A DNA stretch of 64,000 nt from Syngnathus acus (lineage: Eukaryota > Chordata > Actinopteri > Syngnathiformes > Syngnathidae): the NCBI RefSeq assembly GCF_901709675.1, contig NC_051103.1:3953501-4017500 (forward strand), in the 5' to 3' direction. The position numbers and the translations under genes are program-made. The notes under the pieces are model-generated. The model saw nothing but the letters and a program-made list of their open reading frames with translations, did no database searches and was not told the origin of the DNA. Positions 46,201-60,599 of the stretch are shown here, piece after piece. Each line of letters starts with the position of its first letter. The stretch's first letter is position 1.

Positions 46201-49200
46201 CCTTTGAACCCGGGTCAGAACCCGTATAGAGGTGTCCATGTGGACCACCTGCACCCTGCTAGGTCGCTGGGGAAAGAAGCCATGTCGTGTTTATGTTAGG
46301 GGTCAGGCGCAACGTTAGACGCTTGTTGGCTAAACTGGACGTGTGAGTAAACATTGTCTATTTATATCAAGAGACTGAAAGCGGGCTGTGTTTTGGATGC
46401 AACCAAACTAGCAACGGCTAGTTATGCACTTGCTAACGGCTCACATAAAAAATTATGGTCAATACAAAGGGAATTTGATTATAATTAAGAGCAGAAATTG
46501 GCCAGCAAGGAAGATACATTTTCTGGTTGTTGTCATGGCTAGCTAACTCCAAAAGTTTCAGCTTTTTCTTTTACAGGTAAGTTTTCTTTTTTAAACTCAA
46601 AAACCTTTTCACCCGTGAATGTGTTTTCATCGAAATGAGTCCACATTTGAGCTTCAGCATGAATCCTGCTCCTCTTGCATTGGCGCAGATGTTCACATCA
46701 GAGTCCCGCCTCCAAAAAGTAAAAACCTTTCACACCTGGCAACTCTCAAACACAACTTGGCACCAAAAGAAGTAGCAAAGGTTGTCCCGTCCTGACCTTT
46801 CACCTCTTGTGATGTCAATGAACCTCTCGTCCAATTAAATGATGGAAGCGTCCCTTGGACGTGTCAAGCACAAAGACAAATGATTCCATTAGATCAATCT
46901 TTTTTTTTCTCTTAATGGCAAGCAGAGAAACACAAAATGTTTCGATTACTGGAAGTCATTTGTTCGTTTTTTGTTGTTGTTTGGTGCCTGAGTGACTCCA
47001 GAAAAACAGCAGCAGAAAACCTTCAGTTTGTCAACATGAGTCAATGGCAGACTCAAATGTGATTGACTGTGAACAGAGCTGGCAAGGTGCAATGACAAGG
47101 AATCATATTGTGTTGCTTTGCATACGAAGCGGATTAATGGCAGTACGTTGGGGCCTCGGCGGGCCAAGAGAAACAGCCCGAGCAAGCCGCACATCCACAG
47201 GCCTCGCTATTTTTAAACCCGCATTTGGCCTCGGAGCTGCACGCCTACCACAGCAAAGGCTGCTCGATCCATCATGGAAGCCAAGCACAAAGACAATGTC
47301 AAAGTCTGGAGGCTCAAAAGCACCAGGAAGGCCAAATAATGTATTTTTACTTTCCGGTTCTTGCCCGCGAGCTTGACTGACTGAGCGGTGACAATGCGGA
47401 TGGGCCAACGTTCGCACTCTGCTTTCTTTCTCCAGAAATTTTTTAACAGGCTAGCCAGGTCCTTCACAAAGCTTCAATTTGACCTGGTCATCGGACAAGC
47501 CCCCCTTGACCCCCCGAGAGAAGAAAGACCCCTGCGCCGCTTGCAAAGTGTTTGTTCTTACTGTCAGCCTTCAATTGAGGATAATTGTCTCTTTTAGATC
47601 TCGAGGGCCTGTGATCTGCCATCCATTGAGCCCAAAAGGAGGTTATGTTTCACCTAAGGAAGGGTGGAGGTGGGGAGGGGATCCAACAAGGGCCGCCTTG
47701 ACATTGATGTAAACACAGCATCGACATCAGAAGGTTAATCCGAGATTCTTAAGACAAATAGTTGGATCATATTTTGCGGAATGTAGTCATTCGGTACGGC
47801 GTATTAAATATCTCAAATGTTTCTTTCCAAGGTTCAGAACGTAAGCGGTGCCTTGAGTTACAAATGACCCAACATATGAGGTTTTTTTTTGTCTTTCTTT
47901 CCAAACTTGAATCTCGCCCTCCTCCCACTATTTGGGCAACCTCTCCATCTCCCTATCAGCGCCAGGTCGTCACACTCTCTTCCTGGCTGCTGCTTCAGCG
48001 CCTCATGTGGGGACAATGTGTGCGCTGTGCTGTGGCAGAGGAGACAGCCGTCAGTCTGGAAAAAGAGGAAGTGGTGCTGTTTACCCCAGAGGAGTAGGAG
48101 TGCTTATCCCGACTCGCCGACTTTGATCTTTTACTGTTAATCACTTCCTGCAGCGCCCTGTATGTGAACTACACTAAGGGTCCAGCTGCCATCTTGGGTT
48201 CTTCAATGCAAAGAAAGCAAAGCTAACCAAGTATTAGACTCCTAATCATCACACATTGACAGCTGATTTTTTTCCCATTGGTTTCCCCTCTCACGTATAA
48301 GAAAAATACAGTATTTAACGTTGCATGAGGTTAAATGCCATTTTCTTTCAATTTGTCCCCTATGCTAGCTGTCATTGGTGCAAGCCCACCTTCCCAGAGA
48401 CAAACACCACATGTCTCAACCCCCTGAGCATCTGAGAGCATTTAAAAGGACTTTTGAAATGGGACGGCCGACACCCCACGACTGAAATTTAGAAGTGCAC
48501 CCAAGGACTTTCTACCTCTGCGTCTGACCTCTAGTTAGACCATTGGATGATGGCTTGTCATGCACGGAAAGGCGGGTTTTGAAAGACTCCGTTGTCCAGC
48601 TTGCCTTGCTTGCTTTTGTGTAGACGAGATGATGAAAGGTATCCGTGTTTGTGTGTGAGTCGCTTGAATTATGTGTCTACGTAAAGTCATGGCGTGCGGC
48701 TTGACGGTGAGTTCATGGGAAGTTGGGGAGTGGGATTATCCGTTGACTGTGGTGGCGCATCTTTCTGTTTAGACATTGAGCAATGAATGCCCTCCCCCTA
48801 AGGCCGTTTTGAAACATGTTGCCAGCTTTGCTTTTACTGCTTTGTTTTTGTACAATTTGGCAAACTTAACATAGTGCCATCCAAATTAATCAATGCAATA
48901 CCCACCGAAAGGACACTTGATTCGGTACACATGCACAACAAAGAGCCAAAAGCGAGTCTTAAAGATTCTCCCATTTCAAAGATGAGAAACGGGTATTCAC
49001 CCAAAAATGATTTATTGCAGTGGTTGTAGGATGAAGTTGTCTGAGAACTTTCGAATATTCTTGGTCATAATATGATGGCCGTATCAGTGCTGTCCAATGC
49101 CAAGCGTGTCCCTCCATTTTAAAATATTTTTTCTCCTTATAATATTGTATTTCTTAAGTCTTGGGACTTATTGGGCTAACCTGGAACCTCAGGAATCATT

Positions 49201-50787
49201 TTGTATTTGATTTTGTTGGATCACGCAACACACTGTACATTCCTGGCATGTAAATAAATACATACATGAAATGAGAGAGTAACCTCCGAATCGTCAATTG
49301 ACTGCAAAGCAATGTAACAAACACCACATAGTTGTAACAGTAACATGTGGTTAGAATTTCAAATCGCCACATAAAACACAAACACAACCTTACACAATAT
49401 AAGACTTTGCCATCCCGGGTTGCAACTCTGACTCATTCCGTTCGAGTGTGAGGTTTCGTCTGGGTCTTTTTCCTTGTGTGTGTACGTGTATGTCTGTGTG
49501 TGTTTTTGATGAGGCTTGCGTGACTAGCGTTGGAGTGTTCGAGCCGAGAGTGGAAAGGTTCCTCCTCTCCTGCCTAAAGGGAAATAGCAGTGCATCAAAC
49601 CTTTTCTAATCCCACAGAAACTTTTTAAAAGGCCGCGTAAAACAAGCAAACTCCCCTCGGGTAACTTTGCTTAGCGTACTGGTATTATGATATCTTGCAT
49701 CAACACAACAGTTCCAACAAACCCAAATCAGTCAAGTTGGTTTTTGTTTTGGTTCCACTCCAGTTTGGAGGGAGAATGATGTGGAAGAACTGGACTTGGC
49801 TACAAGTAGACCAGAATCAGGCCAAACAAAAGAGACTCAGGGTGGTAGCAAGCCGCTCTTACCGCAAAGGGCGAGTCATGTCGGGCCACTCTACACAAGT
49901 ACAATAATAATCAGAATTCTTTTTTTGGCATGCATCTCGGGAGATTTACAAATGACGTCTCTCCACTTAACAGGTTTCTGTGGCTTCGTAGCACTTGAGG
50001 TGAGTCCGACTTGTCATCTCACCGCCTTAACATTTGTTACCTTAACTGGCCTGGCTTGTTTTGTTTTTTTAAATGGTGGAAGTGATGCCCAAATTAATCA
50101 CTTGTACACGCGTCGAGGATTTTGCATGGGTTGTGACATGCAGCTGCTGTCGCATGATGTCACAAAGGAGTCCGAGTCGTATATCATCGGAAAGAATCTA
50201 TATCATTACCGGTCTGGAGTCTTGGTTGGTGCTGAGCATTTCTGTTGTTTATGGCAATGACGCTCTCTCAGATATCAAAGTGTTTGGGGCGGAACAGTGG
50301 TGTCTTCTTGGGATTTTCTCCACATGTCGCATCGCTTTCATTTGTCTTTCCAAAAGTAGCAGATGTCACTTCTCATGCTAACTGGGAACGTGAGATGCGG
50401 AATTATGTTTGGAAGTCAATTCCAGACAATATTTGCTGCATTTTTTTGCTTCAGCTGGCTAATAAATGCTCAATTCTGAAAAGTAGCTCTAAGCATGTAG
50501 GATCTGATGCATTAAGAGTGGGAGTAACTGCAATCGAGGAGGGGGGGGCAAAGTGGAGGGATGCCCCCTGCTGCTTCCCAATCCCAGTGACAATGTGACA
50601 GGTGGAGGGGGCCGACCCATTTGGGTGTTCCAGGCAGGGCCTCGGGGACGAGCTTCACCTGTTGCGTTCATGCCCTGACAGGTAAGACCCACCTTCCATC
50701 AAGCCCACCCCACCCCCACCGCAGTCACCCGGTCCCCAGAACCCAACAATTCTTTTATTCCGTGCTGGAGTTCAATCTGTCCTATTC

Positions 50788-50803
50788 AGCCCCCTAGTGC
50801 GCT
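50788..50803 (-). promoter_or_regulatory. CTCF-like site, reverse
   Basis: Plus-strand AGCCCCCTAGTGCGCT reads AGCGCACTAGGGGGCT on the minus strand, a good CTCF core in the opposite sense to the sites at 43192 and 45573. Confidence 0.42.
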
Positions 50804-52267
50804 TTGGGCAGCTGTGTGTCAGCTTAAAGGTTCCCATCTGTTGTCCTTGAATTGGTGCCGGAGAGAAGCTAGGACTGCCAGGAAGTGGAATTGTTGCGTT
50901 TTCTTCCATGACCGGGCCTAGAAAGCCTTCAATGATATTTGTGTTGGAGTGAAGAGGGAAACATTGATACTTGTCATTGTTGTCGGAAGATCAAAAACTT
51001 GCTTGTCGTCATTTCTTGGATGTGTCTGTTCTCACTGTTGCACATGTCTCATAAAATTATTGACAACAGTAACATGAAATCAAGTTATTATTATGTGGCA
51101 GCTGAGAGAAAAGCTTTCACGCGATCTTGTGCATCAAAAAAAATCATTTTAGTGTTGCATTTTAATGATGATATCGTCAACGTCTTGTGCTACGATTTGG
51201 AACTGTTTATAATTCTCTCCATCTTGACTGGGGTCCCAGTTCCAGCTGAGGAAAAAGAGCCCCAAAGCTTCACTGCGGAAAAGGTGTTCTTGAGAATACT
51301 AAAACTGTTTCTTAAAAAAATGGAGATGACCAACAATATCACGTGGAAGTTGCTTAATCAAGACAGATTTGGTGGGCTCCCATGGAAGTGGTGGCCTGGT
51401 GCCGGTGAACACAAGCGCTTTTGTTTGTGGGAATCGGCCTCAGGTGCAGTTGACCCCTGACCTCTAAGCCTGCAGGTTGAACAAAGGGCCATTAAGTAGA
51501 GCTGGGCATGTCTCCACTCCAGAATGACTGAGACTGACTGAAAGACTCACCCCCCTAAAAAAGTGTGTAAAGGGTCAGAACTCCACATATCGAAGACATC
51601 TTTTGAGCTTCATTTTTTTTTTATACAATGAAATAATTAGGTGTCTAAAGCAAATGGGACACTTCATCCCTCATGTAAAACAGAGACCCCGGTTGACGAG
51701 TAGACTTATTCTACCCCTGATATGGATCATCTATCAATCGGCTAGCCTTTAGGAGAGACATCCAGCATCAAACAAGCGCTGACAGCAGTCATCGATGCTT
51801 GGGAATCCTGAGCAGCTCACTTCATCATTTGATCAGGGGAACAAGGTCCCCCCTAGAAGTAGCCCCCTTGTCCGCCTGTCACCGACCAAACAAAGTCGAG
51901 ACAGCGGCGTGTCCTCTGGGCTATTGCTGGTGACAGCCACGTCCCTTCGGACTTAGCAGCAGCACACAATGCTCCCAGTCTCTCGCAAGACCCCGGTGGG
52001 ACAATGGTCTCATTCAGATCGAAAAAGATTGCGTTGTGCGGGCATCATGCATACTGACTACCTTTACACCTGAAACTGACAGGTGGCTGATGGCCGCGGC
52101 TGCTTTCTGCATATTCCCAACAAAACAAGAAAATTCCCTTCCACCAGAGGACAAGGATGCCAACTGGTAGCTTCAAGTTGCTCCATGCATCCTGTGTGGA
52201 AATATTTTGCTGTGTCTGCATGGAGGTTTGTCCCCCCCCCCCTTCCACTCTCCTTTCTGGCTCAAGA

Positions 52268-52283
52268 CTGCCCCCTAGTGAGA
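52268..52283 (-). promoter_or_regulatory. CTCF-like site, reverse
   Basis: Plus-strand CTGCCCCCTAGTGAGA reads TCTCACTAGGGGGCAG on the minus strand, a close CTCF core match. Confidence 0.45.
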
Positions 52284-53439
52284 CCGCCTGGAAAATAAAC
52301 TGTCCGCTGTCTTGAAATAGAGCTCACCATCTCAATGTCCAACAAGTAGGAGAGGATGAAGGTGATCTTTTCGATTGCGCCATGCAAGAGTTGCTAAATC
52401 TCCCATTATGGATGCAGAATAAAAGACACAAAGTGTTTTGAAAGGAGGCGGGAGAAGGAAGAAGAAACTGTGCTAATAAGGCTCTCAAAATGAGAGTGTT
52501 ATTGTTCACTAATAAAATGGGTGGAGGTTGCAGAACAGTTCCTTCTTCCTACTTAGATCTTCAAATACATTCCTCAGCGGTGAGTGTCTGTTGGGCATGT
52601 GTTCCAGCTATGATGAGCACAGTTGGCCGCGTTGGCATCAGAAACTAGCTTAGCAAGTTCCTTCACTGCCATGTGCCATTATTTCCTTCGCTAGAGACAA
52701 CTGTCGCTTCCTTTTACAAATTAGAAACTATCTTGAGGTTGAACGTCAATGTAGGATCATGACAAATAGCAATGTTGACTTATGTGAAGGACTGTCAACT
52801 AGGCAAGACGCATAGCGGGTAATTTGGGAGGCATTAACAAAATGGTTCCTCCTTCAAAGACTTTTAGTACATTGTCTTCCGCTCTTATCCTGATAGAAAG
52901 CACTTTATTAGTGGGAAGGGAGACGAGCTGTCAGAATGTTGCTGTAATTAGTGACGGGGTGGAAACAGGAGCTGGAGGTGGGGGGGACGCGGGAGATGTG
53001 AGATGGTCAAAGTGGTTGAATTATTCAGGGTGGACTTGGGCTGATCTCTCCTCCTCCATTTAGTTTACAACGAGGAATACATATTAACACACTGATTTCA
53101 AAAGGCATCGGAATCGTTAAGTGCGACTTTTAATCATGTGGTTATCGTTAGATAGTTCATGGGTCTTGTTGGCCGATAATACACTAGAAATATACGTTTA
53201 AAGTATATCTTATAAAATATATATTATGTAGTTTACATGACACTATATTAATTGTAGATAAATTGTGTGATCCACAACTGATTTGCCATGACAGATCAGT
53301 GTCACGGGAAATTATTCCATTTTAAACGCACGGCACAAAAACACACTTGGGTCTCGATGTTCTGATGTGGGATTACAGGTGTTGAATTTTCTTTCCACTG
53401 TGCAAGAAGAACCACGGTCTCGGTCCCACGCGGTTGAAC

Positions 53440-53620
53440 ATTTGGATGTATACGTGCGACAGCGGACACCTGAGCGTTATTAAATATTCATCGCGGCTCT
53501 GAAACCCCTCCGTCTGTCTCAATTAGCTCCTCTAAGACCTCTGGCCTAACAGTACTTTGTACCTTGTTGAAAACAAGAGAGCGTGTCTCCCCACCGCAAG
53601 GGCCAAGGTGGTGCGTTGCG
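53440..53620. promoter_or_regulatory. Candidate conserved non-coding block
   Basis: The block contains GAGCGTTATTAAATATTCAT and TCTCAATTAGCTCC in otherwise GC-balanced unique sequence. Inference from composition; no functional evidence. Confidence 0.22.
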
Positions 53621-54299
53621 GCGTTTCAAGCTCCACTGGTGTCATTGCTGATCATTTTTTTAGCTGTGCTGACTAAGTAGAAGACAACATTTTGGGTCTA
53701 GCTATACCTGGTCTTAATTTTCATAATGAGACAAGTCAAGAGGTATAAATCCTAAGTCTGGCTGTGTGGAGAGAGAGAGAACGGAGCCTACTGATAAATA
53801 ATGCAAAAGGTTGACCTCAGAGTGTGACTAATCCAAACCTCTTGACACGCGACGGGCGTGACTCACATGTACCTCGATCGCGACTTTTTCTTTTCGACAA
53901 ATACCCTAAAGGAGTTTGAAGTAAATGTGTATTTACAAAGGCAAAGGTACAATCTTGCAACCATCAGGAATGACTGCTCCGTTTTACATCTGAACTTGGA
54001 AACCGGTCGATCCAACCAGAGAAACAAGTTGGCAGCGCAACAAACAAACTGGCAGTTAGAACATTGCTTTAAGCAGCATGTCATCTCAGGTAAATGTTTG
54101 ATTTCATTTTGTCAGTATGCGTACCGTCGTATGAACTCGTGAGACTTTTAAACAATCGTCGTAATTTCTTTGGCTAGTTCCAAGTTGCAAAAAAAAATAT
54201 TCAAATCTAGCGCCGTAGCCTTCCGACTATGACAGGTGAATCTGAGTCGCACTCACTTGTAGTGTTGTGTAATTTGGCAAGACGTTAATGGCCCAATAA

Positions 54300-54640
54300 T
54301 GCCATAACACTCAACGATCTCCATCCACGCAAAACCCTGCTGCAATGGAAGTTTCCCTCGATAATTGGGGCAATTAGAGATTCCCTACTCCACCGTGCCT
54401 GCTTGCGGAGGAACCCTGCTATTACTGTGACCGACAGCTTCTCCTCAGGAGGTCTGCACTCATCTTAATTATCGTATCAGTTTGCCCGAGTTGATATGAA
54501 AGAACAACTTAGCTAATGTAAACAACCGACGAGAGAAAGTTGAGCATTTACGGCATAACGAGGGGTAGCATGAAAACCAGAAGCTAATTGATCCTCCATA
54601 GTTATTTGCATAGATGCTTCTTCCATAGGCGTAAATATGC
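54300..54640. promoter_or_regulatory. Candidate conserved non-coding block
   Basis: The block has GGGGCAATTAGAG at about 54366, CATCTTAATTATCG at about 54462, TAATGTAAACAACC (forkhead-like) near 54515, GAAGCTAATTGATCC at about 54580 and TTATTTGCATAG near 54602. The cluster of homeodomain, forkhead and octamer-like cores suggests an enhancer by inference. Confidence 0.3.
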
Positions 54641-57600
54641 GGCCTGAAACGAGTTATGGAACAAAGTATCCATGCCGGCAGCCGTGTTTGTCACTCATAA
54701 ATGTGAACAGTAACATCAAACACAGGGTTGTCTTAGAAGTAACACTACTCGAACAGCAGCAGTAGTTGTGACGTGCTCCATCATCTTGAAGCTCATGACA
54801 GCCGATAGCGATCGTTGGCCTCTCTGTCTTGCAGCGTAACCTGTTGCGGAAAACTTCTAACCCTTCAGTCCCGCCCTGAATCTTCACACGCAAGCTTCTT
54901 CAATCAACACAACTATCATTTGTCTTTGGACTACCCGAGGTGCATTAATAAAACCAATCGGGAGTCCATTCTGATAGGAAGACCAAAGTTCCTGGATTCG
55001 CCAGAGACCTATTTAATGCTATGGCAGGTTTGAGTTGTAAGGAAATTTCAACGTGATCAACGTGAGGAAAAAAAGTGAAGGCCTAGATCGAAGCCTTGGG
55101 GTACCCCTTGGACCCTGTGTCTCAATCAAAGCTCTGACATAGAAACAGCAAGACTCTGTTAGTCCCTTGATGTCTCCTTAAGTTCCTCATGTTCGCAGGA
55201 TTAAGCATGTTGGTCCTTGATGGCCACAAATCCAAAGAGCAATTGCGAAAGACCCACGCAAACATGCACGGGAGTGTATACACACAATGTTATGCTCCTG
55301 TTTTGCATAAAGAGAACATCCCGTCAGAATGCCGTGGCGCAGGTCCATCTGACGCCACTTTAAGCCACCCCAGTCCTGCTAAGGAGTATACTTTAGCAAA
55401 CCCTGTCGTCTGCGTCAGGCCATGACAATCCTGAGAAAATCACAAGGTGGCCTCAGGGTGCATCTCCTGGGTTACAGGTATGCTTGTTGACACATGCCAA
55501 ATCCTCCTCTTTCTCCTAGCACGGCAGTGAAGAAACTGCAACGCCCTGTCTAAAGCTCAGACATCACATAGGCCGACAAGCAGGGCAGAACATGTTGGCC
55601 TACGAGATGGAGCCAGTGGCGATGGCGGGGCCTCCGCTAAGCACGCATGTGGGTAAACCTGTGTAACGATCACATACACTTTACGAGGCTGACACCAGGT
55701 AAGGTGATGCCGCCTGGAGGCACACTGAGGCCTACACTGGGTCACAGTTTTTGGCCTGTTCTAGTCATGTTGACGGATGAGAGCGCTGGAACATTCCGCT
55801 GACAGGTGACGGGTGCAGCTCTCATTTGATCTGCCAGCGAGCGCTGAGAGAAAAGGAAGAAGCCGAGAAAATCAAATTCCTCTGAGGCCGAAGCTGTAAA
55901 CAGCCGGCAGGCCGACGGTGAGTCCAAATCCTTAGGTATTAAAATAATTCTTCATATTTAGTTTACATCAGAGGTATCTGCAGTAAAGATCGGTTTTGGG
56001 AGACAAACTAAGACTTCCTGATGACCTCGGTCTTACTTTACCGACTTCCATTTACCTCACCACTATACCATCGCCAGGTAACAATTAAGGGACACAAATA
56101 AATGGCGGCACATGTTGAAGGTGTATCTATCATTGCCTGCTCCACTTGTTTGCTTTGCCCTTATAAGTGTGTGTCAGGGACACAACAGCCTTTTACTGTG
56201 GTCGCTCACATCCCTGGAGGCTTTCCGGCAAGAGCAAGCTGGGTGGACTGCACAGGAATAAAAGTAATCCCAAATCCGGTATCAGCTTCGGTATGGAAAG
56301 GGCGTTATAATTAATGTTACACTCCTGTGGCACAACTCTGCCTGGTTGCAGCATAGTGTTCTGTAAACAAGGCCGGCTTGGATTTCCCATTGCCTGCCAG
56401 GCATGCCATGTTCCCTGCATCCAATTCACTTTCAGGGTACGTTTACAAGCCAACGCATGGAAACGGAATTTGCAAACTGGTCTAGTACCGTTTTGTCAGG
56501 TTCGGTTTATTTTTTTCTACAAGGCTACGATATTTTTGGGGGTTGAGTTCCAGGAGTCTCCACTGCTCACAGCAACTTCACTGGCTCCTTACGACGGTTA
56601 CTGGAGATTAGCTGGGGACCTTTTTTTAATCCTTTTGACATAATATAATACATAATGAGTGTAAACTCCCTCAGAAGAGACACTACTTGAATGTTGGCAA
56701 CTATAAATGTGTGTACACTGTGTGTACATTTGAGGAGTGAAGTGGATGTTGTGGAGGGAAGGTGGTTCAGCCACCGCCCTGACTGGCTTCCAGACTCCCC
56801 CGACAAAACCGCAAAATCCCGCCCCCAACCCCCTCCGCAGAGGCCGACGCCAGATTCAACACCGCATCCACGAAACAAACACAAACTCCCACTGTTCTCG
56901 CCGATGCGGCTTGCAGCGGTTGTGCAAGCCGTTTAGTCAAAATTCCTTGTTTATATCGCAACCATAATACAGCGGGTCTACAAAGAGGTACTCGGGCTTA
57001 CAAAGCCGACCCATTCAAAACATTACTGACCGGTCTTTAAACAAAAGAAATTGAGCCTCATTGCAACGTAAAGTTTTGAGGCGACTGAGGTTTTTTTGAA
57101 TCTGCCTAGAAACACGGTTTGCATGCAGATCATTTCACCGGGTGATTTGTTTGCAGCTCTTATGCGTTTTATTCTATTTGATGCATACGTGGTGATGATG
57201 TATGAACGTGCGCTCTATGGCAGGTTGTAAGGGCCGTTTCCCTCATATCCCCCCTCCATAAACCTTCAGCACGCCTCCCAGTCTCAGCACTGCCACTCTG
57301 TAATTGTGGAGAAACCACAGCACACAGCCCCATATATAAATACCCTTTTTCTTCCAGCCTTGTCAAAATAAAGGTTGTGCGGGAAGAAAGAAATAAGACT
57401 TCCTTCGGTGCCTATCGTCCCTACTTTGTTGCTATTTTGGAGCAAACTTGACGTTTGGGTGAAGTTGCGAAGATATGACGAATGAAGACATATATTTCCT
57501 TTTTTCAAGTGGAGGTCAACACCAAATTGCACGCTTTTGTCCCGGGGATATAAAACTTAAGAGTGAACTAATGTAGCTGTTACAAGTCGGTAGCGCTTTT

Positions 57601-57643
57601 GACACGACATAAGTCGAAGGTGAGCCGACGTGATGCCTTATAT

Positions 57644-57938
57644 CAGGGGTGTCAAACGCATAGCTTCTTCCGGAGGGCCATTATAACTGTCAACCCAAAT
57701 AAATGTATGAGCACCTCATATTATATACAGTCAAAGCTACAAAACAAACTGACAAATCACTCGTTTTCAAATCAGATGAGTAAAAACTGGTCAAATATTA
57801 AAAAAATATATATATATATTATTAAAAGTGAAGACAATTTGCAATTCTAGTAATGACACACGAATTTGATGCACAATTTACATAAAATGATGTGACGGGC
57901 CGTATCTGGCCCCCCGGGCCTTGAGTTTGACACCTGTG
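57644..57938. mobile_element. hAT-type non-autonomous element (MITE)
   Basis: The element begins CAGGGGTGTCAAACGCAT and ends GAGTTTGACACCTGTG, so the ends are inverted repeats with one mismatch in the CAGGGGTGTCAAAC core. It is flanked by CCTTATAT (57636-57643) and CTTTATAT (57939-57946), an 8-bp target duplication with one mismatch, as hAT transposases make. The 295-bp interior is non-coding and AT-rich; near the right end it has GGGCCGTATCTGGCCCCC. Confidence 0.85.
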
Positions 57939-60599
57939 CTTTATATGGAGCAAAGACTTGCCAAGTTTGATGTGTATCGAAGGTCCTTAAGCTATGGGGA
58001 GTACACGAGATACTGTTGATGCGCCAAACGCTTTGATGTGTGTTTTCAGTGGGCCGAGACTTCCTCGTTTTCATTGCACCTACCCGTCTGTGTCTACAGT
58101 GTCTGGTCGCCACTCAAAACACACAAAAATGCTTTGAAAAGACTCGTCACCTGCCTCTGACAGGTAAACTGACGCGGCTTAAGACTAAAACGTCATTGCT
58201 TAACTTCAACGGGAAGTAAAAAAGCTCGGTTCAATTGGTGATTTGAAATAATTGTTGACGAATAAATGATATACTAACCCTAAATGGAGCTTACCCCAGA
58301 TAACCTATGACGCAGTTTTACTTTACGTGCCACCTACGGGAATCATTTAAGTCAGCAGTACTCTACCAGAGATGCCATTATTGTTGTGCAATAATTATTA
58401 TTACAGCCCAATATCTTTAGACTGTAAGCCAAAACACTGAGATTGTGTGTGTTTGACTTATTTATACGTAAGCCTTAGTAAGTGGAAAGTCACTCATCCG
58501 TACTGTTTGCAGTTATGGTCCATTACGTACCTGGAAAGTCTATTTTGAAAACTTTCTCAAAAAAATAAAAAAAACAAGAACCAGAATGCACTTGGCTGGT
58601 TGCCTTCCAAAGCCACTCCCTGACAGCAGCTGTAACGTTGGAAACAAAACAAATGTCACTAGTGGAATCACGCAATGCTCTGACATCCCTTTTTTTTTTT
58701 TTTCTCGCCACACCTGCCTTGGAAGACAACATGGCAAGCCGCCTGTTTGGATTTGGGCGTGGCGAGGAGCCAGTCTGACTGGCAGGTGAGGATGGCTTCA
58801 GAACAATAAACTTGAAGGTACAAGGCGCCGCTAAATTTCTTCTGGATGACACAGATAGAACACCTTCAAACGCAGCATAGCGTGTCCTCAGGAAATCCAA
58901 AAAAGAACTCTACCATTACCAAAAGCAACTTTTCTAAAATATTTGATCATGACATCACGAGCAATGGGTGTAACACACGCATTGGGTACAGCTGTGTACA
59001 TGCACTTCTGCATATGCACAAACATCACATTTTTCACTCGTTTCCTTTCCTTACTCGCCATTTCTCAACGCATAACCACACACACACACATATACACAGC
59101 CAGCCAGCCATTGGTGGAGGGAATGTGAGGAATGCTCCAAACCCCAGGCTGGTGTTCTGACTCGTCCCAGACTTCATGCCGTCACCGCCGGGGTCTGTGG
59201 CCAGACCTCCCTGTGCCAGACCCACTGGCTCCAACACCCGCCCAGGCCAGCCGAGCTACAGCTCGCGACCCATAATTAAGGAGCAAGCTGCATCGCAGCG
59301 CACATCCTCTACTCCCCTCCCCTCTTGACAAAACTGCGAAGGCCCCCCCCTTTGAAAGACAGACAAAATTCTGTACATAGCCAAATGGTGCAGATTTTGA
59401 CAAAGACGATCCTCTGAAATCGTGGAGTATGTGGGAATTATTGGTCTAAGCTTGCCATGCACGTACTCTCTTAAAGGGCATGAATTCTTTTAAGGCAAAT
59501 TTGGATGCAATGTTGAAGATAGTATAATTACAGTGCTAAACATCAAATAGTAGAAGGATTAGAGTATGACAAGAGTTGTTTGTAGGATAAAAGCAATGGC
59601 GGGGCAACTGCGGTTGAGATGTTTGTCTTAATCACATTGCCGCCAGCGTTGGCATTTACTTTAGAAGTTCCTCAACTCATTAACATTTTTGATGCTTCTA
59701 GCGTTATTTTTCCAACACAGCAGCCAATGCCCTCAGTTGGCTCAAAATGCTGCAAAGTGGGAACACATAACTCAAATTCTGGCCTTACTCCACTGAACAT
59801 CTTAGAATTCATTCTATTCATTTCCTTGTGTCAGCGAACCAGTTGCTTCTAGAGGTACGAGACGGAAGTTCAGATAGGCTTTTTTTAAGTTGATGGACAA
59901 TATAATTCTGAAGGAAGAGTTTTGGGACGGCCCTATTCTGACTATCAAGGAACAAAGATATGCTTGGAGGAGTTCAGTACCAAAGAACTCAAGAGCCTTG
60001 AACAACAAGTTTCTTCTGGATGAATATTCCCAGAGAGACACTCCAGAATTTTATAAAGAAGTGGAAACATTTGTCTTTCCTGCTTGAGAAATTAGCAAGC
60101 GTTGTGATCTAATACACTTAAGATCTACCCAGCTCCATCAAGCACTCGACATTAAGCTCCATACGTGCTTCCCTATTCCCTCTTTCCCGCCGATGTGGGG
60201 GTCACGGCTTGTAAATTTCACAAGGCTTCCTCGAGGAATACCTCTTCCTTTGAAAGAGAAACAGGAAAATTACAGTGGACAACCCACTTGGTTTTTCACC
60301 CCCTTTCTTGCACTGTAATTTCCTTCTGCAGTGGGTCAGCTTAAAAATAACCATAACCTAATACTCACAACATGGAGAGACTTTGAGAGATGCTGGAGGT
60401 CTCCCCCCCCTGGGTGGCAGTGGGCTCTCTCTCTCTCCGGACCCTTTTCGAGACTGTTGACTTGATTACCTTTCTTATACATCGTCGACGGAGTGCTCAG
60501 TGGTGAACCGTTCCCAAATACGAGCCGTGATATGGCTGAGTATGATCTACGCATCCATTGAAGACTCATTCTGGTTGATCATATATAATAGACAGCAGA

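Larger units (their letters stand above)
44488..57643. other. 13 kb gene-free flank
   Basis: I see no exon with recognisable protein homology on either strand. It holds CTCF-like motifs at 45573-45590 (forward), 50788-50803 and 52268-52283 (reverse), and unique-looking AT-core-rich blocks at about 45940-46200, 53440-53620 and 54300-54640. The rest has scattered homopolymers and no long repeat that I could delimit. Confidence 0.5.

Noticed and set aside
47044-47417. Overlapping open frames of over 100 codons on both strands
   Set aside because: Neither shows a recognisable domain; frames on both strands at once point to locally low stop density. Could be a non-coding conserved block instead.
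50939-51460. 173-codon plus-strand open frame
   Set aside because: No homology recognised, no splice context, composition like surrounding non-coding DNA.
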